A DNA stretch of 21,547 bases from LMUY01 sp964245495 (GCA_964245495.1 CAXTNC010000032.1:1-21547); one strand, 5' to 3'. Shown: positions 1 to 7,150, counted from the stretch's first letter. A program made the numbers and translations. The notes: generated by a model from the sequence alone, not told the origin.

Positions 1-178
1 CGGCACGGCCGCGGCGTTCCGAGAAGTAGTCGGCCGTGCGCAAAGCGGCCACTTTCTCTGCCACCGCGCTCGCAATGAACTGGTTGAGGCTGGTGCCTTC
101 CGCAGCTGCCAGTCGCTCCGCCTCGCTTTTGATCGAGACGGGAAGGCGAAGCGGGTAGGTCGAGGTCCTGGTCGTCAT
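1..178 (-). CDS. Ribbon-helix-helix / HicB-like antitoxin, partial at left edge
   Basis: Reading leftward from an ATG at 178, the frame stays open to the window edge, giving 59 visible residues. The N-terminus begins MTTRTSTYPLRLPVS and continues with a helix-rich stretch (KSEAERLAAAEGTSLNQFI). This is the short beta-strand followed by two helices seen in Arc/MetJ ribbon-helix-helix DNA-binding proteins; close relatives are often labelled HicB-family antitoxins. A GGAGAG ribosome-binding site lies at 183-188 on the plus-strand coordinates, 4 bases before the start. It lies 54 bases downstream of the adenosyltransferase stop and could be co-transcribed with it. Known for the family: such proteins repress their own promoter and neutralise a toxin. 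Whether a toxin partner exists cannot be seen, because the next gene would lie outside the window. A solitary regulator is an equally good reading. Confidence 0.7.
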   Translation of the reverse strand, partial: MTTRTSTYPLRLPVSIKSEAERLAAAEGTSLNQFIASAVAEKVAALRTADYFSERRGRA

Positions 179-182
179 GCCA

Positions 183-188
183 CTCTCC
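183..188 (-). promoter_or_regulatory. Ribosome-binding site of the RHH gene
   Basis: GGAGAG on the minus strand, 4 bases upstream of the ATG at 178; it supports that start. Confidence 0.5.
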
Positions 189-232
189 GGGTGGTCCTGC
201 TGTTCATGAGGTCCGTCAAAGTCACCAAACAG

Positions 233-790
233 CTACCGATTCGCCCCCGGCACCCACTTCACGTCCGCCGTCCCGCCCTCGTTCAGCACCCGTCCCAGCA
301 CGAACAGGTGGTCCGACAGCCGGTTCAGGAAGCGGATCACCGCCGGGTTCACCGCCTCTTCCCGCGCCAGCGCCACCACCAGCCGCTCGGCCCGGCGCAC
401 CACCGTGCGGGCCAGGTGGGCGTGGGCGGCAGCGGGGGTGCCGCCGGGCAGGACGAAGCTGTCCAGGGGGGGCAGCGTCGCCGTCATCGCCTTCACCTCC
501 GCTTCCAGCCGGGCGGAGGGCGCGTCCGTCAGGCGCAGGCGGTCGCCGGCCTCGCCGGGCACGCACAGGTCGGATCCCACGTCGAACAGGTCGTTCTGCG
601 CCCGGGCCAGCATGGCGTCCGGCTCACCCTGGGTGTGCTGGCGCAGCAGGCCGAGCGTGGCGTTGGCCTCGTCCACGGTGCCGTAGGCCTCCACCCGCAG
701 CGCGTCCTTGGCGACCCGGGTGCCGTCGCCCAAGGAGGTTTGGCCGCCGTCGCCGCCGCGGGTGACGACTCGGTCGATGCGGATCGTCAT
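233..790 (-). CDS. pduO: PduO-type cob(I)alamin adenosyltransferase
   Basis: A 185-residue cytoplasmic enzyme that transfers the adenosyl group of ATP to cob(I)alamin to make coenzyme B12 (adenosylcobalamin), the last activation step before use by enzymes such as methylmalonyl-CoA mutase. The family signatures are all visible: the glycine-rich ATP-binding segment at residues 10-23 (TRGGDGGQTSLGDG), VEAYGTVDEAN at 33-43, LPGGT at 114-118, the RRAER motif at 132-136 and FLNRLSDHLFVLGR at 154-167. Length is normal for the single-domain MMAB/PduO form. The start is the ATG at 790, which overlaps the stop of the upstream metal exporter (ATGA), so translation is probably coupled. A longer frame exists through the exporter gene but only as an out-of-frame shadow. 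The pairing with a metal exporter is unusual; a cobalt link is possible but unproven. Confidence 0.93.
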   Translation of the reverse strand: MTIRIDRVVTRGGDGGQTSLGDGTRVAKDALRVEAYGTVDEANATLGLLRQHTQGEPDAMLARAQNDLFDVGSDLCVPGEAGDRLRLTDAPSARLEAEVKAMTATLPPLDSFVLPGGTPAAAHAHLARTVVRRAERLVVALAREEAVNPAVIRFLNRLSDHLFVLGRVLNEGGTADVKWVPGANR

Positions 791-1674
791 AGCACGAGGA
801 CTCCGTGGTGCTTCGCCTTGCCTTCCGGCTCGACGTGGATGGTGATGGTGAGGTGCTGCATGTCCTGCCGCAGGGCGGCTTCGATACGGTCGCATATGCC
901 GTGCGCCTGCGATACCCGCATGTCGCCGGGCACCACCAGGTGGAACTCCAGGTAGGTCAGCCGGCCGGCGTGGCGGGTGCGCAGGTCGTGCACCTCCAGC
1001 GCGCCCTCCGCGTGCTCGGCCACCAGGCGGCGGATGCGGTCCACCACGTCCGGCGGCGGGGCTGCGTCCATCAGGCCGCCCACGGACTCGCCGATCAGGC
1101 TGGTGCCGGACCAGAGCACGTAGATCGCGATGCCGGCGGCCAGCACCGGGTCCAGCATTGGCAGCCCCGTCCACAGCGCCAGGCTGAGGCCGGCGAGCAG
1201 GGCGATGGAGGTCACCACGTCCGCCCACAGGTGCCGCCCGTCGGCCCGCAGCGTCATGGACCGGCTGCGCCGCCCAGCGCGCAGCAGAACCGTGCCCCAG
1301 GCAGCGTTCAGCACCGCCGCCAGCGCATTCAGCGCCAGGCCCTGCCAAGGCGCGTCGAGCGGGGCAGGGTCCTGCCAAGCGGCCCAGGCATGTTGCAGGA
1401 TGGCGATGCTGGCCACGATGATCAGCACGCCCTCCACCACGGCGGCGAAGAACTCGGCTTTCTGATGGCCATATGGGTGGTTCGCGTCCGCCGGGCGCTC
1501 GGCGAAGCGCAGCGCCACGAGGGCGATGACGGCGGCGGCGACGTTGACCGTGCTTTCCAGCGCGTCCGAGAACAGGGCGGCGCTGTTGGTCAGCCACCAA
1601 GCGCCAGTTTTCAGCGCCAGCACGCCTGCGCCCAGCACGATGCTGAAGCTCGCGATCTGCTGCGTCCGTCCCAA
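787..1674 (-). CDS. Cation diffusion facilitator (CDF) metal exporter, FieF/CzcD-like
   Basis: A 295-residue inner-membrane protein of the CDF family, which exports divalent metals (Zn, Fe, Co, Cd, Mn) in exchange for protons. About six transmembrane helices fill residues 10-195, followed by a cytoplasmic ferredoxin-like domain (about 205-283) typical of CDF dimers. Landmarks are SAALFSDALES at 31-41 in TM2, HPYGHQKAEFFAA at 66-78, and HxxxD at 148-152 in TM5, the second half of the transport site. In TM2 the four-residue-spaced acidic pair of YiiP is D37 with S41; E40 may substitute. The C-terminal domain shows HDLRTRHAG (229-237) and IHVEPEG (279-285). The start is a TTG at 1674 with GAGGGAG 7 bases upstream; an in-frame TGA just upstream leaves no ATG or GTG alternative. 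Metal specificity cannot be read from sequence. Confidence 0.9.
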   Translation of the reverse strand: MGRTQQIASFSIVLGAGVLALKTGAWWLTNSAALFSDALESTVNVAAAVIALVALRFAERPADANHPYGHQKAEFFAAVVEGVLIIVASIAILQHAWAAWQDPAPLDAPWQGLALNALAAVLNAAWGTVLLRAGRRSRSMTLRADGRHLWADVVTSIALLAGLSLALWTGLPMLDPVLAAGIAIYVLWSGTSLIGESVGGLMDAAPPPDVVDRIRRLVAEHAEGALEVHDLRTRHAGRLTYLEFHLVVPGDMRVSQAHGICDRIEAALRQDMQHLTITIHVEPEGKAKHHGVLVL

Positions 1675-1681
1675 CCGCGCG

Positions 1682-1688
1682 CTCCCTC
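1682..1688 (-). promoter_or_regulatory. Ribosome-binding site supporting a TTG start
   Basis: GAGGGAG on the minus strand, spaced 7 bases from the TTG at 1674. It decides the unusual start of the CDF exporter, since no ATG or GTG precedes it in frame. Confidence 0.5.
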
Positions 1689-1730
1689 ACTCGTGCGGGT
1701 GGTAGCAAGAAGGCCATGCTTCGTCACCCG

Positions 1731-1816
1731 CGGGGCTTTGCCCCGGACCCCACCAGAGGACGGTCGTCCTCTGGACACCTGATCATGAAGGGGTCAAGGG
1801 GATGACCATCCCCTTG
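1731..1816. repeat. REP-like block of three successive palindromes
   Basis: Three perfect hairpins follow one another. Stem 1: CGGGGC (1731-1736) with GCCCCG (1740-1745), loop TTT. Stem 2: CCAGAGGAC (1753-1761) with GTCCTCTGG (1766-1774), loop GGTC. Stem 3: CAAGGGGAT (1795-1803) with ATCCCCTTG (1808-1816), loop GACC. The text around the first (GGGGCTTTGCCCCGGACCCC) resembles an extragenic repeat that I recall as common between genes in Acetobacteraceae and Rhodospirillales genomes. Only one copy occurs in this window, so its repetitive nature is recalled, not shown. It may act as a bidirectional terminator or mRNA stabiliser. Confidence 0.55.
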
Positions 1817-1845
1817 CGGGTGCAGGGCGGAGTGGGCCAAAGGTT

Positions 1846-1870
1846 CCGATCGCCTCCCTCAGGCGATTGG
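1846..1870 (-). terminator. Possible terminator hairpin after coxD
   Basis: A 10-pair stem (one G-T pair) with a 5-base loop begins about 25 bases downstream of the last cox gene stop. No run of T follows on the minus strand, so it is not a classical intrinsic terminator; it could stabilise the 3' end or assist the palindrome block just beyond. Confidence 0.35.
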
Positions 1871-1894
1871 AAGGCCCACGGAGGGAGCGCCCTG

Positions 1895-2206
1895 CTACCT
1901 CGTCACGAAGTCGATCATGGTCATGCCGAGCAGGATGGTGAGCCAGCAGAAGCCCACCACCGCCCAAAGCCGCAGCACCGGCTGGTCCTCGCGGACCTCC
2001 ATGGTGAACAGCAGCACGGTCACCATCATGCAGAGCGTCAGCCCGGCTTCGAGGTAGGATGCCACGCTGGACGGCACCAAGGCGCCGAGCAGGATGATGC
2101 CGGCGAGGAAGCCGAGCAGCGCCACGGCGGCGAACACCGGCACCCGCATGTGATGCCAAATCTCGCGCTGTTGCTCCGCATCGGGCAGGTCGAGGTTCAG
2201 CCTCAT
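1895..2206 (-). CDS. coxD: Cytochrome c oxidase subunit IV (CyoD/CoxD-like)
   Basis: A 103-residue small membrane protein closing the respiratory operon. After a polar N-terminus (MRLNLDLPDAEQQ), three hydrophobic helices are seen at about residues 22-42, 50-70 and 77-98. This is the architecture of the prokaryotic cytochrome oxidase subunit IV/CyoD family, an accessory subunit that stabilises the haem-copper oxidase. The assignment rests on size, topology and position after coxC rather than on catalytic residues, since the family has none. Its ATG at 2206 overlaps the TGA of coxC (ATGA). A much longer frame upstream in the same phase is only a shadow of coxC. Confidence 0.8.
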   Translation of the reverse strand: MRLNLDLPDAEQQREIWHHMRVPVFAAVALLGFLAGIILLGALVPSSVASYLEAGLTLCMMVTVLLFTMEVREDQPVLRLWAVVGFCWLTILLGMTMIDFVTR

Positions 2207-2862
2207 CGCCCCACCACGTAGAGCACGGGGAACGCGATGATCCAGACCAGGTCGATGAAGTGCCAGTAGAGGCCGTACACCTCGATCCAGTTCTGGTGCC
2301 GCTGCAGGAAGTTCGGCTTGCTCGCCTGCCACGTCATCCACAGCAGGATGGCGACGCCCGTGGTGAGGTGGAAGAAGTGCAGCCCGGTCACGGCGAAGTA
2401 GAGGTTGACGAACAGGGCGGAGGCCGGGTCGTGCTCCAGGGCGAACGGGTGGGTGATGAACGGGATCATGTGCTCGTCGTAGTCTTCGTAGTACTCGAAG
2501 CTCTTGAGCAGCAGGAACAGCGTGCCCAGCGCCGCGGTCGCCAACATGCAGCGCACCATCCAGCGCTGGCCGCCGAGCCGGGACATGACGATGGCGCCGG
2601 ACATGGTGAGGCTGGAGGTGATCAGCACCACGCTGTTGACCGAGCCGATCCAGAACTTGAGGTGCGAGACGGCCGCCTTGACCGAGTCCGGGTGCTGGTA
2701 GTGCAGCACCAAGGCCACGCAGAAGCCGCCGCCGAACAGCAGCAGCTCCGTCACCAGCCAGGCCCACATCCCCAGCTGGCCAGCCTCGCGCTGCTGGGCC
2801 GCGTTGGTGAAGTGGCCCTCGACCTCGATGCCGACCGGCAGCCCGATCGCCTGGGAAGCCAT
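2203..2862 (-). CDS. coxC: Cytochrome c oxidase subunit III
   Basis: A 219-residue integral membrane subunit of the caa3 oxidase, without redox centres. It is the short, five-helix form of subunit III. Family marks are LGMWAWLVTELLLFGG (about residues 30-45), KSFEYYEDY (about 121-129), GLHFFHLTTG with its two histidines, and the C-terminal WHFIDLVWIIAFPVLY that nearly all subunit III proteins share. The start is taken as the ATG at 2862, which shares bases with the coxA stop (TGATG). A TTG one codon upstream is possible, but AGGGACG is well placed for the ATG. Known role: proton-uptake pathway support and stability of subunit I during turnover. Confidence 0.95.
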   Translation of the reverse strand: MASQAIGLPVGIEVEGHFTNAAQQREAGQLGMWAWLVTELLLFGGGFCVALVLHYQHPDSVKAAVSHLKFWIGSVNSVVLITSSLTMSGAIVMSRLGGQRWMVRCMLATAALGTLFLLLKSFEYYEDYDEHMIPFITHPFALEHDPASALFVNLYFAVTGLHFFHLTTGVAILLWMTWQASKPNFLQRHQNWIEVYGLYWHFIDLVWIIAFPVLYVVGR

Positions 2863-4532
2863 CAAGGACGTCCCTGCGCCGGCGCGGAGCCGACCGGCTG
2901 GATTTGATAGTCATACGGCTCGAAATCGACGATCGGCGGCGTGAGGAAGTTGTGGGTCGGCGGCGGCGAGGAGGTGGTCCACTCCAGGCCTTTCGCGTCC
3001 CACGGATTGGACGGCGCCTTGCGGCCGAACCACAGCGACCAGACCAGGTACACCATCGGGAAGATGTAGCCCACGGCCAGGATGGTGGCCCCGGCTGAGG
3101 ACATGACGTTCAGCAGCTGGAACTCCGGCGGGTAGTCATGGTAGCGCCGCGGCATGCCGAGGTAGCCCAGCAGGAATTGCGGGAAGAAGGTGACGTTGAA
3201 GCCGATGAACATCAGGAAGGCGCCGACCAGGCCCCAGCCCTCCGGGTACATGCGCCCGGTGAACTTGGGCCACCAGAAGTGCAGCCCGCCCAGGAACGCC
3301 AGCACCGTGCCGCCCACCATGATGTAGTGGAAGTGCGCCACCACGAAGTAGGTGCCGTGCATGTGCTCATCCAGCGGCAGGGTGGCCAGGAACAGCCCGG
3401 TCAGCCCGCCCAGCACGAACAGGCCGATGTAGCCCATGGCGTACAGCATGGGCGTCTTCAGCCGGATGTTGCCCTTGTAGATCGTGGCGGTCCAGTTGTA
3501 CGCCTTCACCGCCGACGGCACCGCCACCGTGAAGCTCAGGATGGAGAACACCAGCGCCGCCGTGTCGCTCTCGCCGTTGAAGAACATGTGGTGGCCCCAC
3601 ACGAAGAACGTGAGCGAGGCGAGCGCGATGCTGGCGTAGGCGACGAAGCGGTAGCCGAACAGCTTCTTCTGCGCGAAGCACGGGATGATCTCGCTGATCA
3701 CCCCCATGCCCGGCAGCAGCATGATGTACACCGCCGGGTGGGAGTAGAACCAGAACAGGTGCTCGAACAGCACCGGGTCCCCGCCCAGCGTGGGGTCGAA
3801 GATGCCGATGCCGAACGCCCGCTCCAGCAGCAGCAGCACCAGGGTCAGCGTGATGACGGGGGTGGCGAGCAGGAAGATCAGGCTGACGGCGTAGTGCGCC
3901 CACACGAAGATCGGCATGCGGAACCAGGTCATCCCCGGCGCGCGCATGGTGTGGATAGTGACGACGAAGTTCAGCCCGGTCAGGATGGAGGAGAAGCCCA
4001 CGATGATGACGCCGAACAGCGCCGGGATGACGTAGGTGTTGCTGAACGTGCTGCTGTACGGCGCATAGAACGTCCAGCCGGTGTCCACGCCGCCGATCAG
4101 CAGGTCCGCCAGGGTGAACAGCGAGCCGCCCACGAACACGTAAAGGCTGGTGAGGTTGAGCTTGGGGAAGGCAAGGTCCTTGGCGCCGATCATGATCGGG
4201 ATCAGGAAATTGCCGAAGGTGGTGGGGATGGACGGGATCAGGAAGAACCAGATCATCACCACGCCGTGGACGGTGAACAGCTTGTTGTAGGTGTCGCTGG
4301 TGAAGACGCTGCCGTCCGGCACCAGCAGGGACAGCCGCACCAGCCCGGCGGCAATGGCGCCGATGACGAAGAACCCGGTGATGGAGGCGAGGTACATCAG
4401 ACCGATCCGCTTGTGGTCCGTGGTGAAGAACCAGGACCGCAGCGTGTGCCGCTCATGCAGGTAGTCGGGCGGCCGTCCGATGGTGGCGTGCGGGGTGGCC
4501 GCGTCGCGCAGCGAGGTATCGAGGGGACTCAT
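2862..4532 (-). CDS. coxA: Cytochrome c oxidase subunit I, A2-type
   Basis: The 556-residue catalytic subunit of a haem-copper oxidase, which reduces O2 to water and pumps protons across the inner membrane. Twelve helices are expected. Low-spin haem ligands are H89 (FTVHG) and H402; the high-spin haem ligand is H400 (VAHFHY). Copper B ligands are H265, H314 and H315 (GHHMF), and Y269 is the residue cross-linked to H265. The helix VI motif reads YSHPAVY (263-269), so the usual proton-channel glutamate is replaced by Ala267 while the Tyr-Ser pair is present. This is the textbook signature of A2 oxidases such as Rhodothermus marinus caa3. D119 at the D-channel entrance and K343 of the K-channel are kept. 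The ATG at 4532 overlaps the coxB stop (ATGA); a longer in-phase frame is the coxB shadow. Confidence 0.97.
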   Translation of the reverse strand: MSPLDTSLRDAATPHATIGRPPDYLHERHTLRSWFFTTDHKRIGLMYLASITGFFVIGAIAAGLVRLSLLVPDGSVFTSDTYNKLFTVHGVVMIWFFLIPSIPTTFGNFLIPIMIGAKDLAFPKLNLTSLYVFVGGSLFTLADLLIGGVDTGWTFYAPYSSTFSNTYVIPALFGVIIVGFSSILTGLNFVVTIHTMRAPGMTWFRMPIFVWAHYAVSLIFLLATPVITLTLVLLLLERAFGIGIFDPTLGGDPVLFEHLFWFYSHPAVYIMLLPGMGVISEIIPCFAQKKLFGYRFVAYASIALASLTFFVWGHHMFFNGESDTAALVFSILSFTVAVPSAVKAYNWTATIYKGNIRLKTPMLYAMGYIGLFVLGGLTGLFLATLPLDEHMHGTYFVVAHFHYIMVGGTVLAFLGGLHFWWPKFTGRMYPEGWGLVGAFLMFIGFNVTFFPQFLLGYLGMPRRYHDYPPEFQLLNVMSSAGATILAVGYIFPMVYLVWSLWFGRKAPSNPWDAKGLEWTTSSPPPTHNFLTPPIVDFEPYDYQIQPVGSAPAQGRP

Positions 4533-5509
4533 GGCGCCTGCTCCGTCCGGCTGTCGGCGATGTTGTCCATCCGGCTGCCCGCATCCTTGATGTAGTCGAT
4601 CAGCCGGACGACGTCGTCCTCCGGGATCTGGCCCTTGAACGCCGGCATGATCTGCCTGTAGCCGGCGATCTTGTTGTGGTCCGGGTTCAGGATTTTGTCG
4701 CGGATGTAGGTGGTGTCCGCCGCCACGGTGCCGCCGTCCTGCAATGGCACCTCCTTGCCGTACAACCCGACCAGGGAGGGCGCGCGGGCCGTGTCGTTGG
4801 ACTGGTGGCAGCCGCTGCATCCGTAGCTGGCGTAGATCTTCTCGCCGGCCTGGACCATGTTGGGCCGGGTGCCCTGCTGGCTCAGCCAGTCGCCATAGTC
4901 CGCCGGCGTCATGACATAGAGCAGCCCGCCCATCACCGAATGGTCCGTGCCGCAGAACTCGCTGCATAGTATATGGTACACGCCGGGCCGGTCGGCCTGG
5001 AACCAGAGCTGGGTGTAGCGGCCCGGCAAGGTTTCCATCTGGGCGCGCAGGGCGGGGATGTACAACGAATGGATCACGTCCTGGCTGATCATGTTGATCA
5101 GGATCGGCTCGCCCGTCGGCACGTGCAGGTCGTTGATCTCAGCCTGCCCGCCCGGATGCTGGAACTTCCACATCCACTGCCGGCCGATCGCCTCGATCTG
5201 CGTCGCGTTGGCGGGTGGGGTCTTGTGGCCCACGAACATGGTGGCGCCCCAGGCGAAGAAGATCAGCGTCAGGGTGAACGGGATGAACATCCAGCTCAGC
5301 TCCAGCATCCGGTCCCGGGTCTCGGTGTAGGCGCGGTTCACCGGCCGGCCTTCGCGGTAGCGGACCGCGAACAGCGTGATGGCGACGAAGATCGGCACCA
5401 CCAGCACCAAGGTCAGCGCCGTGAAGCACCAGATGAGGTGGTCCATCTCAGCCGCGCTTGCGGAAGCCGAAGGCGGCCAAAGGCCGAGCGGGTTGGGACT
5501 CGAGTTCAT
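4529..5509 (-). CDS. coxB: Cytochrome c oxidase subunit II with fused cytochrome c (caa3 type)
   Basis: A 326-residue subunit that receives electrons from the periplasm. Two transmembrane helices (about residues 25-49 and 72-94) are followed by a cupredoxin domain with the full CuA set: H147, C182, E184, C186, H190 and M193 (CSEFCGTDHSVM). The C-terminus carries a cytochrome c domain with CSGCH at 231-235 and a probable axial Met288 (IMPAFKG). The fusion defines a caa3 oxidase, so no separate soluble cytochrome c is needed for the last transfer. No cleavable signal is obvious; the N-terminal 24 residues are polar and probably periplasmic. The ATG at 5509 overlaps the stop of orf210 (ATGA). 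The likely donor is the ActE or ActA haem chain encoded upstream in the operon. Confidence 0.96.
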   Translation of the reverse strand: MNSSPNPLGLWPPSASASAAEMDHLIWCFTALTLVLVVPIFVAITLFAVRYREGRPVNRAYTETRDRMLELSWMFIPFTLTLIFFAWGATMFVGHKTPPANATQIEAIGRQWMWKFQHPGGQAEINDLHVPTGEPILINMISQDVIHSLYIPALRAQMETLPGRYTQLWFQADRPGVYHILCSEFCGTDHSVMGGLLYVMTPADYGDWLSQQGTRPNMVQAGEKIYASYGCSGCHQSNDTARAPSLVGLYGKEVPLQDGGTVAADTTYIRDKILNPDHNKIAGYRQIMPAFKGQIPEDDVVRLIDYIKDAGSRMDNIADSRTEQAP

Positions 5510-6138
5510 GGTGCGGTGTCCAGCGGATGGCCCAGGATCAGCGTCATGGCGCGTTCGATCGGGATGCGTCCGTGCGTGTGGTTGGGGTCGTTCCAGGCGT
5601 AGTTGTCGAGCAGGACGTTCTCCCTGCCGTGCAGCGCAGCCAGCTCTTCGGGCGGGTTGGCCTGCAACGTCGGCGCGGCTGGCTTGACGTGGACCAGCTG
5701 CTCGGCCGTCAGCCGCGGCCGGGCGTTGTGGTAGTCGTGGGTCAGGAACACGCGCAACGCGATCATCCCGCCAAAGGCGACCGCAGCGCCCACGCCAAGG
5801 CCGGCGATGAGCTTGCCGACCGTCCCGGCGCTGACATCCTCCGTCTCGTGCCCGGACTGCGCGGCTGATTGGCTCGGGGCTTCGGCTGGCTCGCCGCGGC
5901 CGAGTTGGCCGTTGTCCAGCGGCTCGTCCGGGCTGTAGGCCTGCTCGACAGGGGAAAGGAAGGATATCTCCTTCGGCGCGGGCGCCTGATCGGGCGAGGA
6001 CGCCGGCGCGGCGGCCCTTGGGCGCAGCCCGACCCGCATGGCCACGGTGACGCCGCCCACCAGCAGCGCCAGGCGCGCCGCAAGCCCGGCGGCAGCACCG
6101 GTCAGGCTGGATGCGCCGCGTGGTTCAGGCTGTCTCAT
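5506..6138 (-). CDS. Conserved membrane protein between actF and coxB (orf210)
   Basis: A 210-residue protein with no enzyme motif that I recognise. A hydrophobic segment at about 14-37 may be a signal anchor. It is followed by a Pro/Ala/Ser-rich low-complexity linker (about 40-100), a second hydrophobic helix at about 105-132, and a C-terminal domain of about 78 residues ending in LLDNYAWNDPN and GRIPIERAMTLIL (190-202). From memory, proteins with an L.(S/N)Y.W.D ... RIPI.RAM ending sit at the same place, after actF, in ACIII gene clusters of other phyla; I cannot verify this here. The start is the ATG at 6138, overlapping actF by 14 bases; a longer in-phase frame to 6222 is an actF shadow. 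Inference: an assembly or bridging factor for the ACIII-oxidase pair, with the C-terminal domain periplasmic. Confidence 0.8.
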   Translation of the reverse strand: MRQPEPRGASSLTGAAAGLAARLALLVGGVTVAMRVGLRPRAAAPASSPDQAPAPKEISFLSPVEQAYSPDEPLDNGQLGRGEPAEAPSQSAAQSGHETEDVSAGTVGKLIAGLGVGAAVAFGGMIALRVFLTHDYHNARPRLTAEQLVHVKPAAPTLQANPPEELAALHGRENVLLDNYAWNDPNHTHGRIPIERAMTLILGHPLDTAP

Positions 6139-7150
6139 GGCGCAGGCTCCCTCCCTGGCGTGGCAAGGCCAGCAGCAGCAGGCCCACCAGCAGCCCGCCA
6201 AGCCCGAGCACGGCGAGCGCATCCGGCAACGTCACGATGAAGCTGCCCCGGAAGGCCGGCGTCACCAGCCACAAGGTTTCAGCGAGGTGCAGAGCCAGCA
6301 GCATGGCTGTCAAGGTGGCCAGCACCGCCGGCGCCTTGGACAGGCGGGTGGGCAGCACGCCCAGGGCCACGACGCAGGCGGCCACTCCGAACCAAACGGT
6401 GAAGCTGCCCAGGCCCGGCGTGCGCGCCGTGTACCAGGTGACCTCGTGCGGCAAGTTGGCCGACCAGATGACAAGGAACTGCATGAAGTGCAGGAACGCC
6501 CAAGTGGCCAGCAGCACCGCCAGCAGCACCCCAAGCCCGTTCAGCGGCGCAGCACCGCGCGTGTTCACCGCCAGCAGGAAGGTGGCGAGGCAGGCGGCGA
6601 CGCCGAGCTGGGACGCCATCAGCAGCACGCCGAACGCCGAGGAGCCGATGCCCGGCTGCAAGGCCAGCACCCAGTCCACCGCCGCCAGGCTCACCAGGCA
6701 GACGTGCAGGGCCAGCCCCAGCATCGCCAGCCTCCGGCGCGGCGCCGCCGGCGTGCGGCTGAACAGCACCGCCAGCACGGACAGCACGAGGAGGATCACC
6801 ACGGCGCGCACGATGAAGAAGCCCGGCGCCATCCAGGCCGCCGGCAGCGGTGAATCGATGCCCGGCCGCCGGAACAGCGCCGCGGTGCTGAACAGCACGG
6901 GCAACGCCAGCACGGAACCCAAGGGCAGCAGCAAGCACGCCCGGCGCAGCGTGAGCAGGGCCGGCCACGCTGCCAGGCCCAAGGCTTCCAGCGCCATCAC
7001 CAGCGGCAGCGCGCCCAGCGGCACCGCCATCCAGAACAGCCAGGCGGCGAGGTAGGACGCCATGACGTCAGCATCGGCCAACGCCATCGCGATCCAGCCC
7101 GCGGCGCCCAGCACGCCCACTGCGATCACCAGCAGCGGCGCCAGCTTCAC
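6125..7150 (-). CDS. actF: Alternative complex III membrane subunit ActF
   Basis: A 341-residue polytopic membrane protein, about ten helices, homologous to the second half of the NrfD/PsrC-like fold and paired with ActC in the ACIII membrane domain. Family marks are DWVLALQP (159-166), corresponding to the DW(V)xSLEP motif of ActF, and QFLVIWSANLPHE (224-236) followed by WY. It is somewhat shorter than most ActF proteins (usually nearer 400 residues, from memory). It carries no redox cofactor; proposed roles are structure and possible proton translocation. The start is a GTG at 7150 overlapping the actE stop (GTGA). No ATG is available nearby in frame, so the GTG is accepted. Confidence 0.9.
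   Translation of the reverse strand: MKLAPLLVIAVGVLGAAGWIAMALADADVMASYLAAWLFWMAVPLGALPLVMALEALGLAAWPALLTLRRACLLLPLGSVLALPVLFSTAALFRRPGIDSPLPAAWMAPGFFIVRAVVILLVLSVLAVLFSRTPAAPRRRLAMLGLALHVCLVSLAAVDWVLALQPGIGSSAFGVLLMASQLGVAACLATFLLAVNTRGAAPLNGLGVLLAVLLATWAFLHFMQFLVIWSANLPHEVTWYTARTPGLGSFTVWFGVAACVVALGVLPTRLSKAPAVLATLTAMLLALHLAETLWLVTPAFRGSFIVTLPDALAVLGLGGLLVGLLLLALPRQGGSLRHETA

Larger units (their letters stand above)
1675..1894. other. Intergenic region between cox operon end and CDF gene
   Basis: These 220 bases separate two minus-strand genes and hold four hairpins: 1731-1745, 1753-1774, 1795-1816 and 1846-1870. I see no convincing open reading frame. The region probably ends cox transcription and contains the start signals of the CDF-pduO unit; no clear sigma70 promoter was recognised. 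Confidence 0.6.

Noticed and set aside
3138..4595. 485-codon plus-strand frame opposite coxA
   Set aside because: Antisense shadow of coxA; low-complexity His/Glu/Gln/Arg/Val product and no start signals.
6139..6222. N-terminal extension of orf210 into actF
   Set aside because: The extra residues are Cys/Trp-rich shadow translation of actF; the ATG at 6138 gives a sensible protein.
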